NCBI GenBank assembly: GCA_003222135.1
Contig: QHUM01000063.1
Span: 1 to 64,000 of the forward strand
Length of the DNA: 64,000 bases
DNA from: Gemmatimonadota bacterium
Lineage (GTDB): Bacteria > Gemmatimonadota > Gemmatimonadetes > Gemmatimonadales > GWC2-71-9
Direction of reading: 5' to 3'
The notes beneath the pieces are model-generated. The model had not been told where the DNA came from, searched no databases, and saw only the letters and a program-made list of their open reading frames with translations. Within the stretch, counting starts at the first letter, position 1. Every line of letters starts with the position of its first letter. A program made the position numbers and the translations under genes. Positions 8,901 to 17,094 of this stretch are shown piece after piece.

Positions 8901-11564
8901 GTGCCGTCGCTCGAGCGGTGGGTCTATTTCTTCGGTAACGGCCGCGCCGACGGCTCCGCGGCGATGCGCGACATCCTGGGCGGCAAGGGCGCCGGCCTGG
9001 CCGAGATGGCGAACCTGGGCCTCCCGGTTCCGCCCGGGTTCACGATCTCCGCCAAGCTGTGCCTCACCTACCTCGAGCAAGGCACCTTCCCCGATCAGCT
9101 GCACGAAGAAGTCGACCGCCACCTGAAGCACCTCGAGCAGGCGACCAAGAAGCGCTTCGGCGACCCCGCCAACCCGCTGCTGGTGTCGGTTCGCTCGGGG
9201 GCGGCGGTCTCGATGCCCGGCATGATGGAGACGATCCTGAACCTGGGCCTGAACGACGCGACGGTACAAGGCCTGATCACCGGCTCGAAGAATCCCCGCT
9301 TCGCTTACGACTCCTACCGTCGTTTCGTGCAGATGTACGGCGACGTCGTGTTCGATCTCGGCAAGCAGCCGTTCGAGGAGGTGCTCGCGGAGTTCAAGCA
9401 GCGCCGCAAGGTGACGCGCGACATCGATCTTCCCGCCGACGACCTGCAGGCGCTGGTGCAGGAATTCAAATCGATCATCCAGGCGAAGCGTGGCGCACCG
9501 TTCCCCGAGGACCCGATGGCGCAGCTGTGGGGCGCAATCGAGGCCGTGTTCCAGAGCTGGAACACGCGCCGGGCGGCCGACTACCGCAAGGTCCACGGCA
9601 TCCCGGACGACCTCGGCACGGCCGTCAACGTGGTCGCGATGGTGTACGGCAACATGGGCGACGATTCGGGGACCGGCGTCGCGTTCACGCGCGACTGCCG
9701 TACGGGCGAGAAGGTGCTGAACGGCGACGTCCTGACGAACGCCCAGGGGGAGGACGTCGTGTCGGGCGCGCGCACGCCCGAGCCGATCGCCAAGCTGAAG
9801 CGCGGCCTGCTCGGGAAGGTGTACGCCGAGCTGGAGCGCATCGCCACGAAGCTGGAGCGGCACTTCAAGGACGTACAGGACATCGAGTTCACGTTCGAGC
9901 GCGGCAAGCTGTATCTGCTGCAGACCCGCCGCGCCCAGCGGACCGGGCTCGCCGCCGTGCGCATCGCCGTCGAATTGGTGGACGAGCGACTGATCACGCC
10001 GGACGAAGCGGTGCAGCGGGTTCCGCCGCAGGACCTAGATCAGTTGTTCCACCCCATGGTGGACCCGCACGCCGCCGTGACGGTGGTGGCGAAAGGGTTG
10101 CCGGCGTCGCCCGGGGCGGCGATCGGAGACGTGGTATTCGACGCCGACGAAGCCGAGGCGCTCGCCAAGCAGGGCCGCAAGGTCATCCTGGTGCGGCCCG
10201 AGACGTCGCCCGAGGACTTTCACGGCATCGTGGCGGCGCAGGCGGTGCTGACCGCGCGCGGCGGCATGACGAGCCACGCCGCGGTAGTGGCCCGCGGCAT
10301 GGGCAAGACGTGTGTGGTGGGGGCGAAGGACATCGAGGTCGATCCCCACGCGGGGCGGTTCCGCGCCAACGGCCGGGTCGTGAAAAAGGGGCAGTTGATC
10401 ACTGTGGACGGGACCACCGGGCGGGTGATCCTCGGCGCGGCCAAGCTGGTCGAGCCCAAGGTCGGCGCCCACTACGCCAAGCTCATGGGTTGGGCCGACG
10501 AGCGGCGCCGGTTGCGTGTTCGGGCCAACGCGGACACGCCCCACGACGCGGTCCGGGCCCGCGAGTTCGGCGCCGAGGGCGTCGGTTTGTGCCGTACCGA
10601 GCACATGTTCTTCGAGGGCGACCGCATCATGGCGATGCGAGAGATGATCGTCGCGCCCGACGAGATGGGGCGCCGGCGCGCCCTCGCCAAGCTGCTCCCG
10701 ATGCAGCGGGCCGATTTCGAGGGCATCTTCGAAGCGATGGCGGGCTATCCCGTCACGATCCGGCTGCTCGATCCCCCGCTTCACGAGTTCCTGCCCCACA
10801 CCCGCGAGGAGGTGGCGGCGCTCGCCAAGGTCATGGGTCTGCCGGCGGGCAAGCTGCAGCGGTTGGTGGACTCACTCGTGGAAGCGAACCCGATGCTCGG
10901 GCACCGTGGCTGCCGGCTCGGCATCACCTACCCCGAGATCACCGAAATGCAGGCGCGGGCCATCTTCGAAGCCGGCTGCCGCGTAGGCGCGCGCGGCAAG
11001 AAGGTCGTGGCCGAGGTGATGATCCCGCTGGTGGCGCACGTGGAGGAGCTCAAGCGGCAGGCGGAGATCGTGCGGCGGGTGGCACAGGAAGTGTTCCTCG
11101 CCGAGGAGCGCGGCGTGCCGTACCTCGTGGGCACAATGATCGAGCTGCCGCGCGCGGCGCTCACGGCCGACGAGATCGCCAAGGAAGCTGACTTCTTTTC
11201 GTTCGGCACCAACGACCTGACGCAGACCACGTTCGGGCTGTCGCGCGACGACGCCGGCCGGTTCCTGCCCTTCTACGTGGAGCACGGCATCCTGAACGAG
11301 GACCCTTTCCAGGTGCTCGACCAGGAAGGGGTCGGGAAGCTCATCGAGATCGCGGTGCGGCTGGGACGAGGCACGCGCAGCGACCTGAAGATCGGCATCT
11401 GCGGCGAGCACGGCGGCGAGCCCCGCTCGGTGAAGTTCTGCCACCACGCGGGCATGAACTACGTGTCGTGCTCGCCGTTCCGCATCCCCATCGCCCGGCT
11501 CGCGGCGGCCCAGGCCGCGCTCGAGGAGCAGGGCGTCGTCAACCGGACGAAGGCGACGGTCTAA
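8901..11564 (+). CDS. ppdK: Pyruvate, phosphate dikinase
   Basis: An 887-residue enzyme interconverting PEP, AMP and PPi with pyruvate, ATP and Pi, of typical length. Domains in order: N-terminal ATP-grasp (GGKGAGLAEMANLGLPVPPG at about 27-46; VSVRSGAAVSMPGMMETILN), phospho-histidine domain (GGMTSHAAVVARGMGKTCVV, phosphorylated His about 459) and PEP/pyruvate barrel (FGTNDLTQTTFG; GICGEHGGEP with the catalytic Cys). I use the GTG at 8901, eight bases after purF, because the conserved N-terminus (RWVYFFG) begins five residues later; an ATG at 8893 is out of frame. The TAA overlaps the stop of the convergent gene. It probably serves glycolysis/gluconeogenesis, not purines. Confidence 0.96.
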   Translation: MPSLERWVYFFGNGRADGSAAMRDILGGKGAGLAEMANLGLPVPPGFTISAKLCLTYLEQGTFPDQLHEEVDRHLKHLEQATKKRFGDPANPLLVSVRSGAAVSMPGMMETILNLGLNDATVQGLITGSKNPRFAYDSYRRFVQMYGDVVFDLGKQPFEEVLAEFKQRRKVTRDIDLPADDLQALVQEFKSIIQAKRGAPFPEDPMAQLWGAIEAVFQSWNTRRAADYRKVHGIPDDLGTAVNVVAMVYGNMGDDSGTGVAFTRDCRTGEKVLNGDVLTNAQGEDVVSGARTPEPIAKLKRGLLGKVYAELERIATKLERHFKDVQDIEFTFERGKLYLLQTRRAQRTGLAAVRIAVELVDERLITPDEAVQRVPPQDLDQLFHPMVDPHAAVTVVAKGLPASPGAAIGDVVFDADEAEALAKQGRKVILVRPETSPEDFHGIVAAQAVLTARGGMTSHAAVVARGMGKTCVVGAKDIEVDPHAGRFRANGRVVKKGQLITVDGTTGRVILGAAKLVEPKVGAHYAKLMGWADERRRLRVRANADTPHDAVRAREFGAEGVGLCRTEHMFFEGDRIMAMREMIVAPDEMGRRRALAKLLPMQRADFEGIFEAMAGYPVTIRLLDPPLHEFLPHTREEVAALAKVMGLPAGKLQRLVDSLVEANPMLGHRGCRLGITYPEITEMQARAIFEAGCRVGARGKKVVAEVMIPLVAHVEELKRQAEIVRRVAQEVFLAEERGVPYLVGTMIELPRAALTADEIAKEADFFSFGTNDLTQTTFGLSRDDAGRFLPFYVEHGILNEDPFQVLDQEGVGKLIEIAVRLGRGTRSDLKIGICGEHGGEPRSVKFCHHAGMNYVSCSPFRIPIARLAAAQAALEEQGVVNRTKATV

Positions 11565-12235
11565 CGCCCGCCGCGCATTCCCGACAGGACACCGGTCACG
11601 AGCAGCGTGACCAGCAGCTGCACGATGGCCGCCGTGTAGGCGCTGCCCTTCGACGTCTTGTGCGTCACTGCGATCCCGGTCGCGGTCAGGAACACGCCGT
11701 ACAACGAGAACGGGTTGATGCCGCGCAGCAGCGTCAGGGTGAGGCCCTTGGCGCCGGGAGCGAGCAGATCGAGGCCGAGCGCCGGCTGCAGATCCTCCAT
11801 TCCGGCGATTTGCTCCGTACCCCGCATCCTCAGCACCAGGACGCCGACCAGCGTCAGCAGGATGTAGGACATCGACGCGTAAGTCGTGACGCTCAGCAGG
11901 GTGCCGAACTTCGCCTCTCCGCCGACGACCGATACGACCACCCAGAGCAGCAGCGCATTGATCACGAGGATCAGGGCGTATATGACGGGGGCGAAGACGA
12001 TGCCGATCGACGCAAAGCTCAGGGCGCGCTGCGCCGCCTCGGGTGGCATGTTGGGCATCTGCGAGAACTGCGCGCTCAGCGCCGCCCGCGTATAGGGGAG
12101 CTGCACCAGGCTGATCACCACGATGGCGACGGCGAGCGCCAGGAACGGCGCGAGGAACCGCGGCTTTTCCCGCACCCGCCCGAACACCGCCGTCGGCTCG
12201 AACAGCACCCGCACGAGGTCGAGGACTGCGTCCAT
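11561..12235 (-). CDS. YIP1-family integral membrane protein
   Basis: A 224-residue membrane protein with about five hydrophobic segments (FLAPFLALAVAIVVISLV, IGIVFAPVIYALILVINALLLWVVVSVV, MSYILLTLVGVLVL and others). The opening MDAVLDLVRVLFEPTAVFGRVREKPRFLAP has the shape of bacterial YIP1-domain proteins, where one amphipathic segment carrying a Pro precedes the membrane region. Function in bacteria is unknown. I start at the ATG at 12235 because GGGAGGG lies just upstream; a longer frame to 12289 looks non-coding. Its TAG overlaps the ppdK stop, so the two genes converge with no spacer. Confidence 0.8.
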   Translation of the reverse strand: MDAVLDLVRVLFEPTAVFGRVREKPRFLAPFLALAVAIVVISLVQLPYTRAALSAQFSQMPNMPPEAAQRALSFASIGIVFAPVIYALILVINALLLWVVVSVVGGEAKFGTLLSVTTYASMSYILLTLVGVLVLRMRGTEQIAGMEDLQPALGLDLLAPGAKGLTLTLLRGINPFSLYGVFLTATGIAVTHKTSKGSAYTAAIVQLLVTLLVTGVLSGMRGGR

Positions 12236-12304
12236 CACGCCCTCCCGCACGAAAGGTTCGCCTTCCCGGACGGCCGGAACGGCGCCCAATATACGGGATT
12301 GGAT

Positions 12305-12338
12305 GATCCTTCGCGCGGAACGCGCGCAGCGAAGGATC
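12305..12338 (-). terminator. Candidate hairpin after the M56/BlaR gene
   Basis: A perfect 10-base inverted repeat, GATCCTTCGC at 12305-12314 and GCGAAGGATC at 12329-12338, flanks a GC-rich 14-base loop. It starts four bases past the stop of the leftward M56 gene. There is no clear U-run after it, so it may be a processing or attenuating hairpin rather than a classical terminator. Confidence 0.4.
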
Positions 12339-12341
12339 CGC

Positions 12342-13979
12342 TTACCTTGCCGTCTGAAAGGTCACGGGGAACTCGATCAGCACGCGAACGGCGCGTCCGC
12401 GAAATAGTCCATGACGGAAGCGCGCTTGCAGGAGCGCGTTCCTCGCGGCCTGGTTGAACCCAGGGTGGGGGCTCTCGACCACCTGCACCGAGGCAGGCTC
12501 GGCGCGCCCGGTCGTGTCGATGATGGCGCGCATCAGCACGCGACCTTGAATGCCTGCCTGGCGCAGCAGGGCGGGATATTGCAGCGATGGTCCCGACAAG
12601 AACACGGGCCGCTCGTCCAACCTCGACTCTGTGAGTACATCGTCGGACCCCTGCCCCCGCTGTAGCGTCTTCCAATACACGACTACGGAAAACATCTCGT
12701 TCCCCCCTTTCGCGGCGCTCACGCCGGGACACGGCCCGCCAACACAAGCATATTGGCGAGTGCTCGACCACCCGGCGCACCCGCTTGAGGACGCCCTGCT
12801 GGCGCCGAACTCCGGCACCAGGCGCTCGACTACGGCGAGGCAGTGATCGTCAGTCGCCGTGCGAACCCCCGCGGCGTGAGCGATCACACGGCCGGTGACG
12901 TCGAAGACCAGCGCGACGGCCGCGCCTGGACGGGGCTTCGCGAACACCTCAGGGTAGTACCGGTGCGCGAGGCGTTGCAGAGATTCGGGGTCCGGCGAGT
13001 ACGGGTCTCGGTGCGGTTCGACCACGGCTGACGGGTCGCTCGCGGCGCTCGGCATGACCGGCCGCGGCGCTTCGCATGCGGCGACAATCGCCGCGGCCGC
13101 CACGATGCTGGCCGCAGTGGCACCTGCCCAGCGCCAGCGCGGCAGCGAAGTTACCATACGGCGGATCCGCCGCCCGAGGAACGACACCGGCTCGCCCAAG
13201 GCGGGCGCGCCGAGCGGCAGGCGGGCACGCCGCTGTCCTACACGCAGCAACAGCTCACCGTACGCGGGTGCGTCACCATTGTGCGCGAGCACGCGGGCGT
13301 CGCAATCCATCTCGACCGCCAGGCGCAGGCGTCGCACCTGCCACCACAACGCCAGGTTCCAGGGTGCCAGGAGGAGCCCCGCCGCAGCCGCGGCGAGCAG
13401 CCAGGCGTCGCGCGCCCGGATGTGCTCGTCCTCATGCGCCAGCATCAGCCGCCGCTCCCGCTCGCCGAGCAGGAGCGCCCAGTCAGGAAGCACCACGCGG
13501 GGCCGCCATAGCCCGGCCACAGCCGGACCCACGTTGTCCGACACGAGCACGCCCCGGCCGTCCACGGTCGCGCCGCGCCACTCGCGTCGCAGTGCCGCCA
13601 ACCGGAGTGCGGCCGTGCCGACCGAGAGCAGCAGCGCCGCGGAGGAAAGCCCCCACGCCCAGGTGAGCGTGGCATCGAGGTCGCCGAGCGAGAACGACGG
13701 CGTCGCGGGAAGCGCGCCGCGCACCTGCTGCGGGTCGTTCGGACGGCCGGTCGCCTGCAGTCCGGCGACGGCGGGCTGCGCCAGCGGGACCGGCAGCGCG
13801 CCGAACGCACTCGGCCGCAGCCATGCCGCCGCCGGCACAAGGTACGAGCCCACGAGCGCCGCGACCCAGGCCCAGCGTGTGGCCCGCCCCGCCAGGTGGA
13901 GCGCTCGCTCGAGCGCCTCGCCGACCACGACGAACAGGATGGCGATGGCGACGCAATACAGCATCCACGCGGCGATCAT
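12342..13979 (-). CDS. M56 (BlaR1/MecR1-like) membrane metallopeptidase with TonB-type C-terminal domain
   Basis: A 545-residue sensor-protease candidate. Hydrophobic segments lie near 4-22, 36-52 and 108-125. The zinc motif HEDEH (His182, Glu183, His186) is followed by a membrane segment LLAAAAAGLLLAPWNL and the conserved VEMDCDARVL. After another hydrophobic segment (about 300) the periplasmic part lacks a penicillin-binding transpeptidase motif. It ends in a TonB-C-like domain, about 455-545 (YPALLRQAGIQGRVLMRAII, with FNQAARNALLQARF). It overlaps blaI by ATGA, the classic regulator/protease pair: ligand sensing would trigger proteolysis that relieves BlaI. The ligand is unknown, and a beta-lactam is not implied. 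Confidence 0.85.
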   Translation of the reverse strand: MIAAWMLYCVAIAILFVVVGEALERALHLAGRATRWAWVAALVGSYLVPAAAWLRPSAFGALPVPLAQPAVAGLQATGRPNDPQQVRGALPATPSFSLGDLDATLTWAWGLSSAALLLSVGTAALRLAALRREWRGATVDGRGVLVSDNVGPAVAGLWRPRVVLPDWALLLGERERRLMLAHEDEHIRARDAWLLAAAAAGLLLAPWNLALWWQVRRLRLAVEMDCDARVLAHNGDAPAYGELLLRVGQRRARLPLGAPALGEPVSFLGRRIRRMVTSLPRWRWAGATAASIVAAAAIVAACEAPRPVMPSAASDPSAVVEPHRDPYSPDPESLQRLAHRYYPEVFAKPRPGAAVALVFDVTGRVIAHAAGVRTATDDHCLAVVERLVPEFGASRASSSGCAGWSSTRQYACVGGPCPGVSAAKGGNEMFSVVVYWKTLQRGQGSDDVLTESRLDERPVFLSGPSLQYPALLRQAGIQGRVLMRAIIDTTGRAEPASVQVVESPHPGFNQAARNALLQARFRHGLFRGRAVRVLIEFPVTFQTAR

Positions 13980-14362
13980 GGCTTCCTCTCCCGGAGCCGC
14001 TCCGCCAGCAGCTTGCGCAGCCGGCGCAGCTCCTCGTCACTGAGATTCTTGTCGGAGACCAACTGGGTCATGAGCAGCTCGGGCGAGCCGTCGAACACTT
14101 TTTCCACGAGTCGGCGCAGCGCGCTGCGGCCGGCGGCCGCGCGCTTGACGAGCGGACGGTAGCGGTGGGCGCGCCCCTCGCCGGTGTGGTCGACGTACCC
14201 CTTTTGCTCCAGGGTTCGAAGCACGGTGAGGACGGTCGTGTAGGCGAGGTCATCACTGAGCCGCTCGCGGACTTCGGCGACCGTGGCCGACCCCGCGTCC
14301 CACAGCACGCTCATCACGTCGAGCTCGCGATCGGTGAAGCTGATGGGCACGGTGGTCTCCAT
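13976..14362 (-). CDS. blaI: BlaI/MecI/CopY-family transcriptional repressor
   Basis: A 128-residue winged-helix repressor. It opens ISFTDRELDVMSVLWDAGSATVAEVRERL, followed by the recognition region LAYTTVLTVLRTLEQKGYV and the wing with HRYRPLV, all classic for the family. The C-terminal half (SALRRLVEKVFDGSPELL ... ELRRLRKLLAERL) is the dimerisation and cleavage region. It is the promoter-proximal gene of a two-gene operon with the M56 peptidase. Its ATG lies inside a perfect palindrome, implying autoregulation. No beta-lactamase gene adjoins, so its targets are likely elsewhere. Confidence 0.93.
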   Translation of the reverse strand: METTVPISFTDRELDVMSVLWDAGSATVAEVRERLSDDLAYTTVLTVLRTLEQKGYVDHTGEGRAHRYRPLVKRAAAGRSALRRLVEKVFDGSPELLMTQLVSDKNLSDEELRRLRKLLAERLRERKP

Positions 14363-14382
14363 CTACTAACGTTATAGTAGAT
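14361..14382. promoter_or_regulatory. BlaI operator O1
   Basis: Perfect dyad ATCTACTA-N6-TAGTAGAT. It covers the blaI start codon and expected transcription start and touches the -10 element, so bound repressor would block initiation. The ACTA/TAGT core resembles the TACTA/TAGTA-type half-sites known for BlaI-family proteins. Confidence 0.75.
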
Positions 14383-14409
14383 GGTAGATGCCCGCGCGTC
14401 GGTTGTCAA
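14381..14409 (-). promoter_or_regulatory. blaI promoter
   Basis: Read on the minus strand: -35 TTGACA (14409-14404), a 17-base spacer, and -10 TACCAT (14386-14381). Transcription would start about 14374, giving a leader of roughly 12 bases with no clear Shine-Dalgarno sequence. Both operators overlap its ends. Confidence 0.7.
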
Positions 14410-14426
14410 CTAGGTATTTAGTAGAT
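14409..14426. promoter_or_regulatory. BlaI operator O2
   Basis: Second dyad with the same 6-base spacing, ACTA-N6-TAGT (14409-14422), its right arm extending to TAGTAGAT as in O1. It abuts the -35 element. The centre-to-centre distance from O1 is 44 bases, about four helical turns, which suits two repressor dimers on one face. Confidence 0.6.
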
Positions 14427-14456
14427 GAGAGGGTGTCCTGTGGCGAGGATGCAACA

Positions 14457-14492
14457 GGGGAGAGGTGGGGCCCTTCCCCCTTCCCTCTCCCC
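14457..14492 (-). terminator. Candidate hairpin downstream of ssrA
   Basis: GGGGAGAGG (14457-14465) pairs with CCTCTCCCC (14484-14492) around an 18-base loop. A competing outer pair is ACAGGGGA (14454-14461) with TCCCCTGT (14501-14508). It lies just past the 3' end of the leftward tmRNA gene and before the blaI promoter. No U-run is visible. Confidence 0.4.
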
Positions 14493-14512
14493 CGGCAGTT
14501 TCCCCTGTCTGA

Positions 14513-14869
14513 TGGAGGCGCGGGGAATCGAACCCCGGTCCGAGAATGACTCCGATACAGCCACTACGTGCGTAGGCGAGGCTCTTTGAGTCTCGCTACC
14601 GCGGCGCCTCGCCGGCCACGGCAGCGACGAGCCCTTGAAAACTCTTACGCGACCCGTTCGGGCCCCAGGTCACGCCAGCCCGAATTTGCGATACGTGAGC
14701 GCCGCCTCAGGCGGGCTGCCACTCACGCAGGTGCGTGAAGCCGAAGCTTACGCAGCCAGTGCCAGGTTTGAATTGGCAGTTGTAGAATTTGCCAGTGGAT
14801 TAACCAGGTAACTGACAACCTGGGCACGCAGCCATACCCTCGTCAAACCCGTCGAAGCCTGTCGCCCCC
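14513..14869 (-). ncRNA. ssrA: Transfer-messenger RNA (tmRNA, trans-translation)
   Basis: The 5' end reads GGGGGCGACAGGCTTCGACG, the conserved tmRNA start. The 3' end reads GGTTCGATTCCCCGCGCCTCC plus discriminator A. GGGGGCG pairs with CGCCTCC (one G-U) to form a 7-bp acceptor stem, and the T-arm is intact. The next genomic bases are TC, so CCA is not encoded and must be added. The length is about 357 bases. The internal tag frame encodes ANSTTANSNLALAA. The gene starts 15 bases after the GGDEF gene on the same strand. The RNA rescues stalled ribosomes with SmpB. Confidence 0.95.
14748..14792 (-). other. tmRNA tag-peptide reading frame
   Basis: The resume codon GCA is at 14792. The frame reads ANSTTANSNLALAA and ends at TAA (14750-14748). 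The LALAA end matches the degron recognised by ClpXP-type proteases. Confidence 0.9.
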
Positions 14870-14881
14870 TCTCCCGAAACC

Positions 14882-14910
14882 AACCTAGCCGGCGGCGATC
14901 GCTTTTTCAA
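14882..14910 (-). promoter_or_regulatory. Candidate ssrA promoter inside the end of the GGDEF gene
   Basis: On the minus strand: TTGAAA (14910-14905), a 17-base spacer, TAGGTT (14887-14882). The -10 ends 12 bases before the mature tmRNA 5' end, leaving room for a short precursor leader. The TAG of the -10 is also the GGDEF stop codon. Confidence 0.55.
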
Positions 14911-16411
14911 CTCGATTGCGCCCGCTCTGCTTGGCACGGTACAGCGCCGCGTCGGCGGTGCTGCGCAGGTTCTCGACTTGCGTGACCGTGTCGGGGTAGC
15001 TCGCCACGCCGCACGAGATCGTCAGGGGGTACTCCTCCCCGCCCCACCGCCACGCCCCGGATTCCACGGTCGCGCGGATGCGCGCGGCGACCTCGAGCCC
15101 CGACTCGAGCGGCGCGTGCGGCATCCAGATCGCGAACTCCTCGCCGCCGATCCGCGCCACGAGATCCTTGTCGCGCACCGCGCCCTCGAGGATGCGCGCG
15201 ACGTGTCGCAGCGCGGCATCCCCCGCGGCGTGGCCGAGCGTATCGTTGAGCTTCTTGAAGTAGTCGAGGTCGCAGTAGATCAGCGTGGCCATCGCGACGG
15301 GCTTGCCGGCGGCGTGCCGCTGCACGGCGCGGTCGAACTCGCGCCGATTGCGGAGTCCCGTGAGCGGGTCGCTCACGGCCCGCTGCTCCGCCTCGTGCAC
15401 CGCGCGCGCCGCCGCGAGCCGCGCACCGAGCTCCATCGCCAGGCGTTGCAGCTGGTCCGCGAGTTGCGTGTCCGCGGGCAACGGCGGTCCCATCATCACC
15501 AGCACGCCGATGGCGAAGTGTCCGTCGAGCAGGGGATACGCGGTACCGGCCCGGTCCTGCCGCCGTCGGTCCGAGAGGGCGCTCCCGAGCACGTCCTCGC
15601 GCCCCTGCGACACCACCGGCATGCGCCCGGCGATGGCCCGCATGGCCGGGGCGTCGGGCGCGAGCGACAGGCCTTCGAGGCGACTGTCCGCCGCCGTGGA
15701 GACCGCCACGATCCGGGCCTCCCCGGTCGCTGGCCCGATGCCCTGCAAGGCTATCACCACGCCGCGCTGCACGAACTGTTGGGCCAGCGCCGCGCCGGCC
15801 TTGGCGATCCCCTCGAGGGTCTGGGCTCCCCCCACGATCGCCGCGAGCTGCTTTGCCACGAGCTGCGAGGGCTGCTCGGTCGTCTCTTGCCGCTGCGCCA
15901 AGAGCAGGCTCGCCACCAGCCGGCGCAGGTCCTCGGCCACCGCTTCGCTGTCGTCCGACGTGGCGTCCGACCGGGCGAGCAACAGCGCGGCACCGAATGG
16001 AAAATCGCCGACACCGACGTACGTACCCTCGGGCTCGTGCACCACATGCGCCCGGCCGTCCACCGACGCGAGCTGCGCGACCGCCGCACCCCGGCGCAGC
16101 ATGTCGTGGCTCGTGTCGTCCTGCGCTTTCACTTCGATATCCCCTTCCTCGAGACCCACGACCCATCCGGCGCGGGCGCCGTGCGCGCGGCGCAGCAAGT
16201 CGATGGTGTGCTCGAAGTCGGATGGGCGGGTGGCGGGACGCTCGGCGAGCCAGACGCGCACCAGCGGGGCGAACGCGAGCCCGGTCGCGGCGAGAAACCC
16301 GCCGATCGCCGCGAGCAGCGCCCAGAGGTTCGCTTGGGTGACGGCCCAGACGACGGCGGCAAGGCCGAGCACGGCGAGTCCGCGCCCGGCCCGCACGCCG
16401 GTCTGTTTCAC
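14885..16411 (-). CDS. Diguanylate cyclase (GGDEF) with N-terminal membrane anchor and GAF-like region
   Basis: A 508-residue c-di-GMP synthase candidate. Two hydrophobic segments (about 10-28 and 30-50) anchor it. The middle 65-330 holds two poorly conserved stretches that look GAF-like (VAQLASVDGRAHVVHEPEGT; GTAYPLLDGHFAIGVLVMM), probably the sensory part. The C-terminal GGDEF domain has DPLTGLRNRREFDRA, DLDYFKKLND and the active GGEEF at 422-426. RDKD five residues upstream matches the RxxD inhibitory I-site. The ATG overlaps the larB stop (ATGA), making it third in a dusB-larB-GGDEF operon. Confidence 0.92.
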   Translation of the reverse strand: MKQTGVRAGRGLAVLGLAAVVWAVTQANLWALLAAIGGFLAATGLAFAPLVRVWLAERPATRPSDFEHTIDLLRRAHGARAGWVVGLEEGDIEVKAQDDTSHDMLRRGAAVAQLASVDGRAHVVHEPEGTYVGVGDFPFGAALLLARSDATSDDSEAVAEDLRRLVASLLLAQRQETTEQPSQLVAKQLAAIVGGAQTLEGIAKAGAALAQQFVQRGVVIALQGIGPATGEARIVAVSTAADSRLEGLSLAPDAPAMRAIAGRMPVVSQGREDVLGSALSDRRRQDRAGTAYPLLDGHFAIGVLVMMGPPLPADTQLADQLQRLAMELGARLAAARAVHEAEQRAVSDPLTGLRNRREFDRAVQRHAAGKPVAMATLIYCDLDYFKKLNDTLGHAAGDAALRHVARILEGAVRDKDLVARIGGEEFAIWMPHAPLESGLEVAARIRATVESGAWRWGGEEYPLTISCGVASYPDTVTQVENLRSTADAALYRAKQSGRNRVEKAIAAG

Positions 16412-17094
16412 GAGTGGTTGATGCGGCTCGCGGCGGCGGCGGCGCCGAATCCGTTATCGATGTTCACCACCGTGACGCCCGCGGCGCAGGAGTTGAGCAT
16501 GCCGAGCAGCGCCGCCACGCCGCCGAACGAGGCGCCGTAGCCGACGCTGGTCGGTACTGCGATGACGGGAGCCCGCACCAGTCCACCGACCACGCTCGGC
16601 AGCGCCCCTTCCATGCCCGCCACGACGATGATGACCGCGGCGCGGCGCAGCGCGTCGGCCTGGGTCAGGACGCGGTGAATGCCGGCCACGCCGACGTCGG
16701 TCAGCCGCTCCACCCGGTTCGAGAACGCCCGTGCGGTTACCGTCGCTTCCTCCGCAACGGGGAGGTCGCTCGTTCCCGCCGTCACCACGAGGATGGTCCC
16801 CCGCCCCGTCGGCGCGGGCTCGGGCTCGGGCGGCAGGTAGACCGTGCGGCCCAGCTCGTTCAGCTCGGCGCGGGGAAACCGCGTGGCGAGCGCCGCGCGC
16901 TGCCCCGGCTCCGCGCGCGTGGCGAGGAAGCTGCCGCTCGCCGCCGCGAGCCGCTCGGCGATCCCGACCACCTGCTCCGCCGTCTTGCCCTGACACAAAA
17001 TCACCTCCTGATGCCCCTGCGTGAGGGGCCGGAGGTGATCGATCGTCGCGAACGGGAGGCGTTCGAACAGGCTCTCCAGGTCGTCCAGCTTCAC
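16408..17094 (-). CDS. larB: LarB-like pyridinium-3,5-biscarboxylic acid mononucleotide synthase
   Basis: A 228-residue PurE-related protein. The C-terminal two thirds (TILVVTAGTSDLPVAEEA, VAGIHRVLTQADAL, VVAGMEGALPSVVGGLV, VPTSVGYGASFGGVAALLGM and VVNIDNGFGAA) follow the LarB pattern. LarB carboxylates and hydrolyses NaAD as the first step to the nickel-pincer cofactor. The N-terminal helix region (LERLPFATIDHLRPLTQGHQ) is also typical. larC and larE are not in the window. The GTG at 17094 overlaps the dusB stop (GTGA). Older annotations call this family AIR carboxylase-like. Confidence 0.88.
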   Translation of the reverse strand: MKLDDLESLFERLPFATIDHLRPLTQGHQEVILCQGKTAEQVVGIAERLAAASGSFLATRAEPGQRAALATRFPRAELNELGRTVYLPPEPEPAPTGRGTILVVTAGTSDLPVAEEATVTARAFSNRVERLTDVGVAGIHRVLTQADALRRAAVIIVVAGMEGALPSVVGGLVRAPVIAVPTSVGYGASFGGVAALLGMLNSCAAGVTVVNIDNGFGAAAAASRINHS

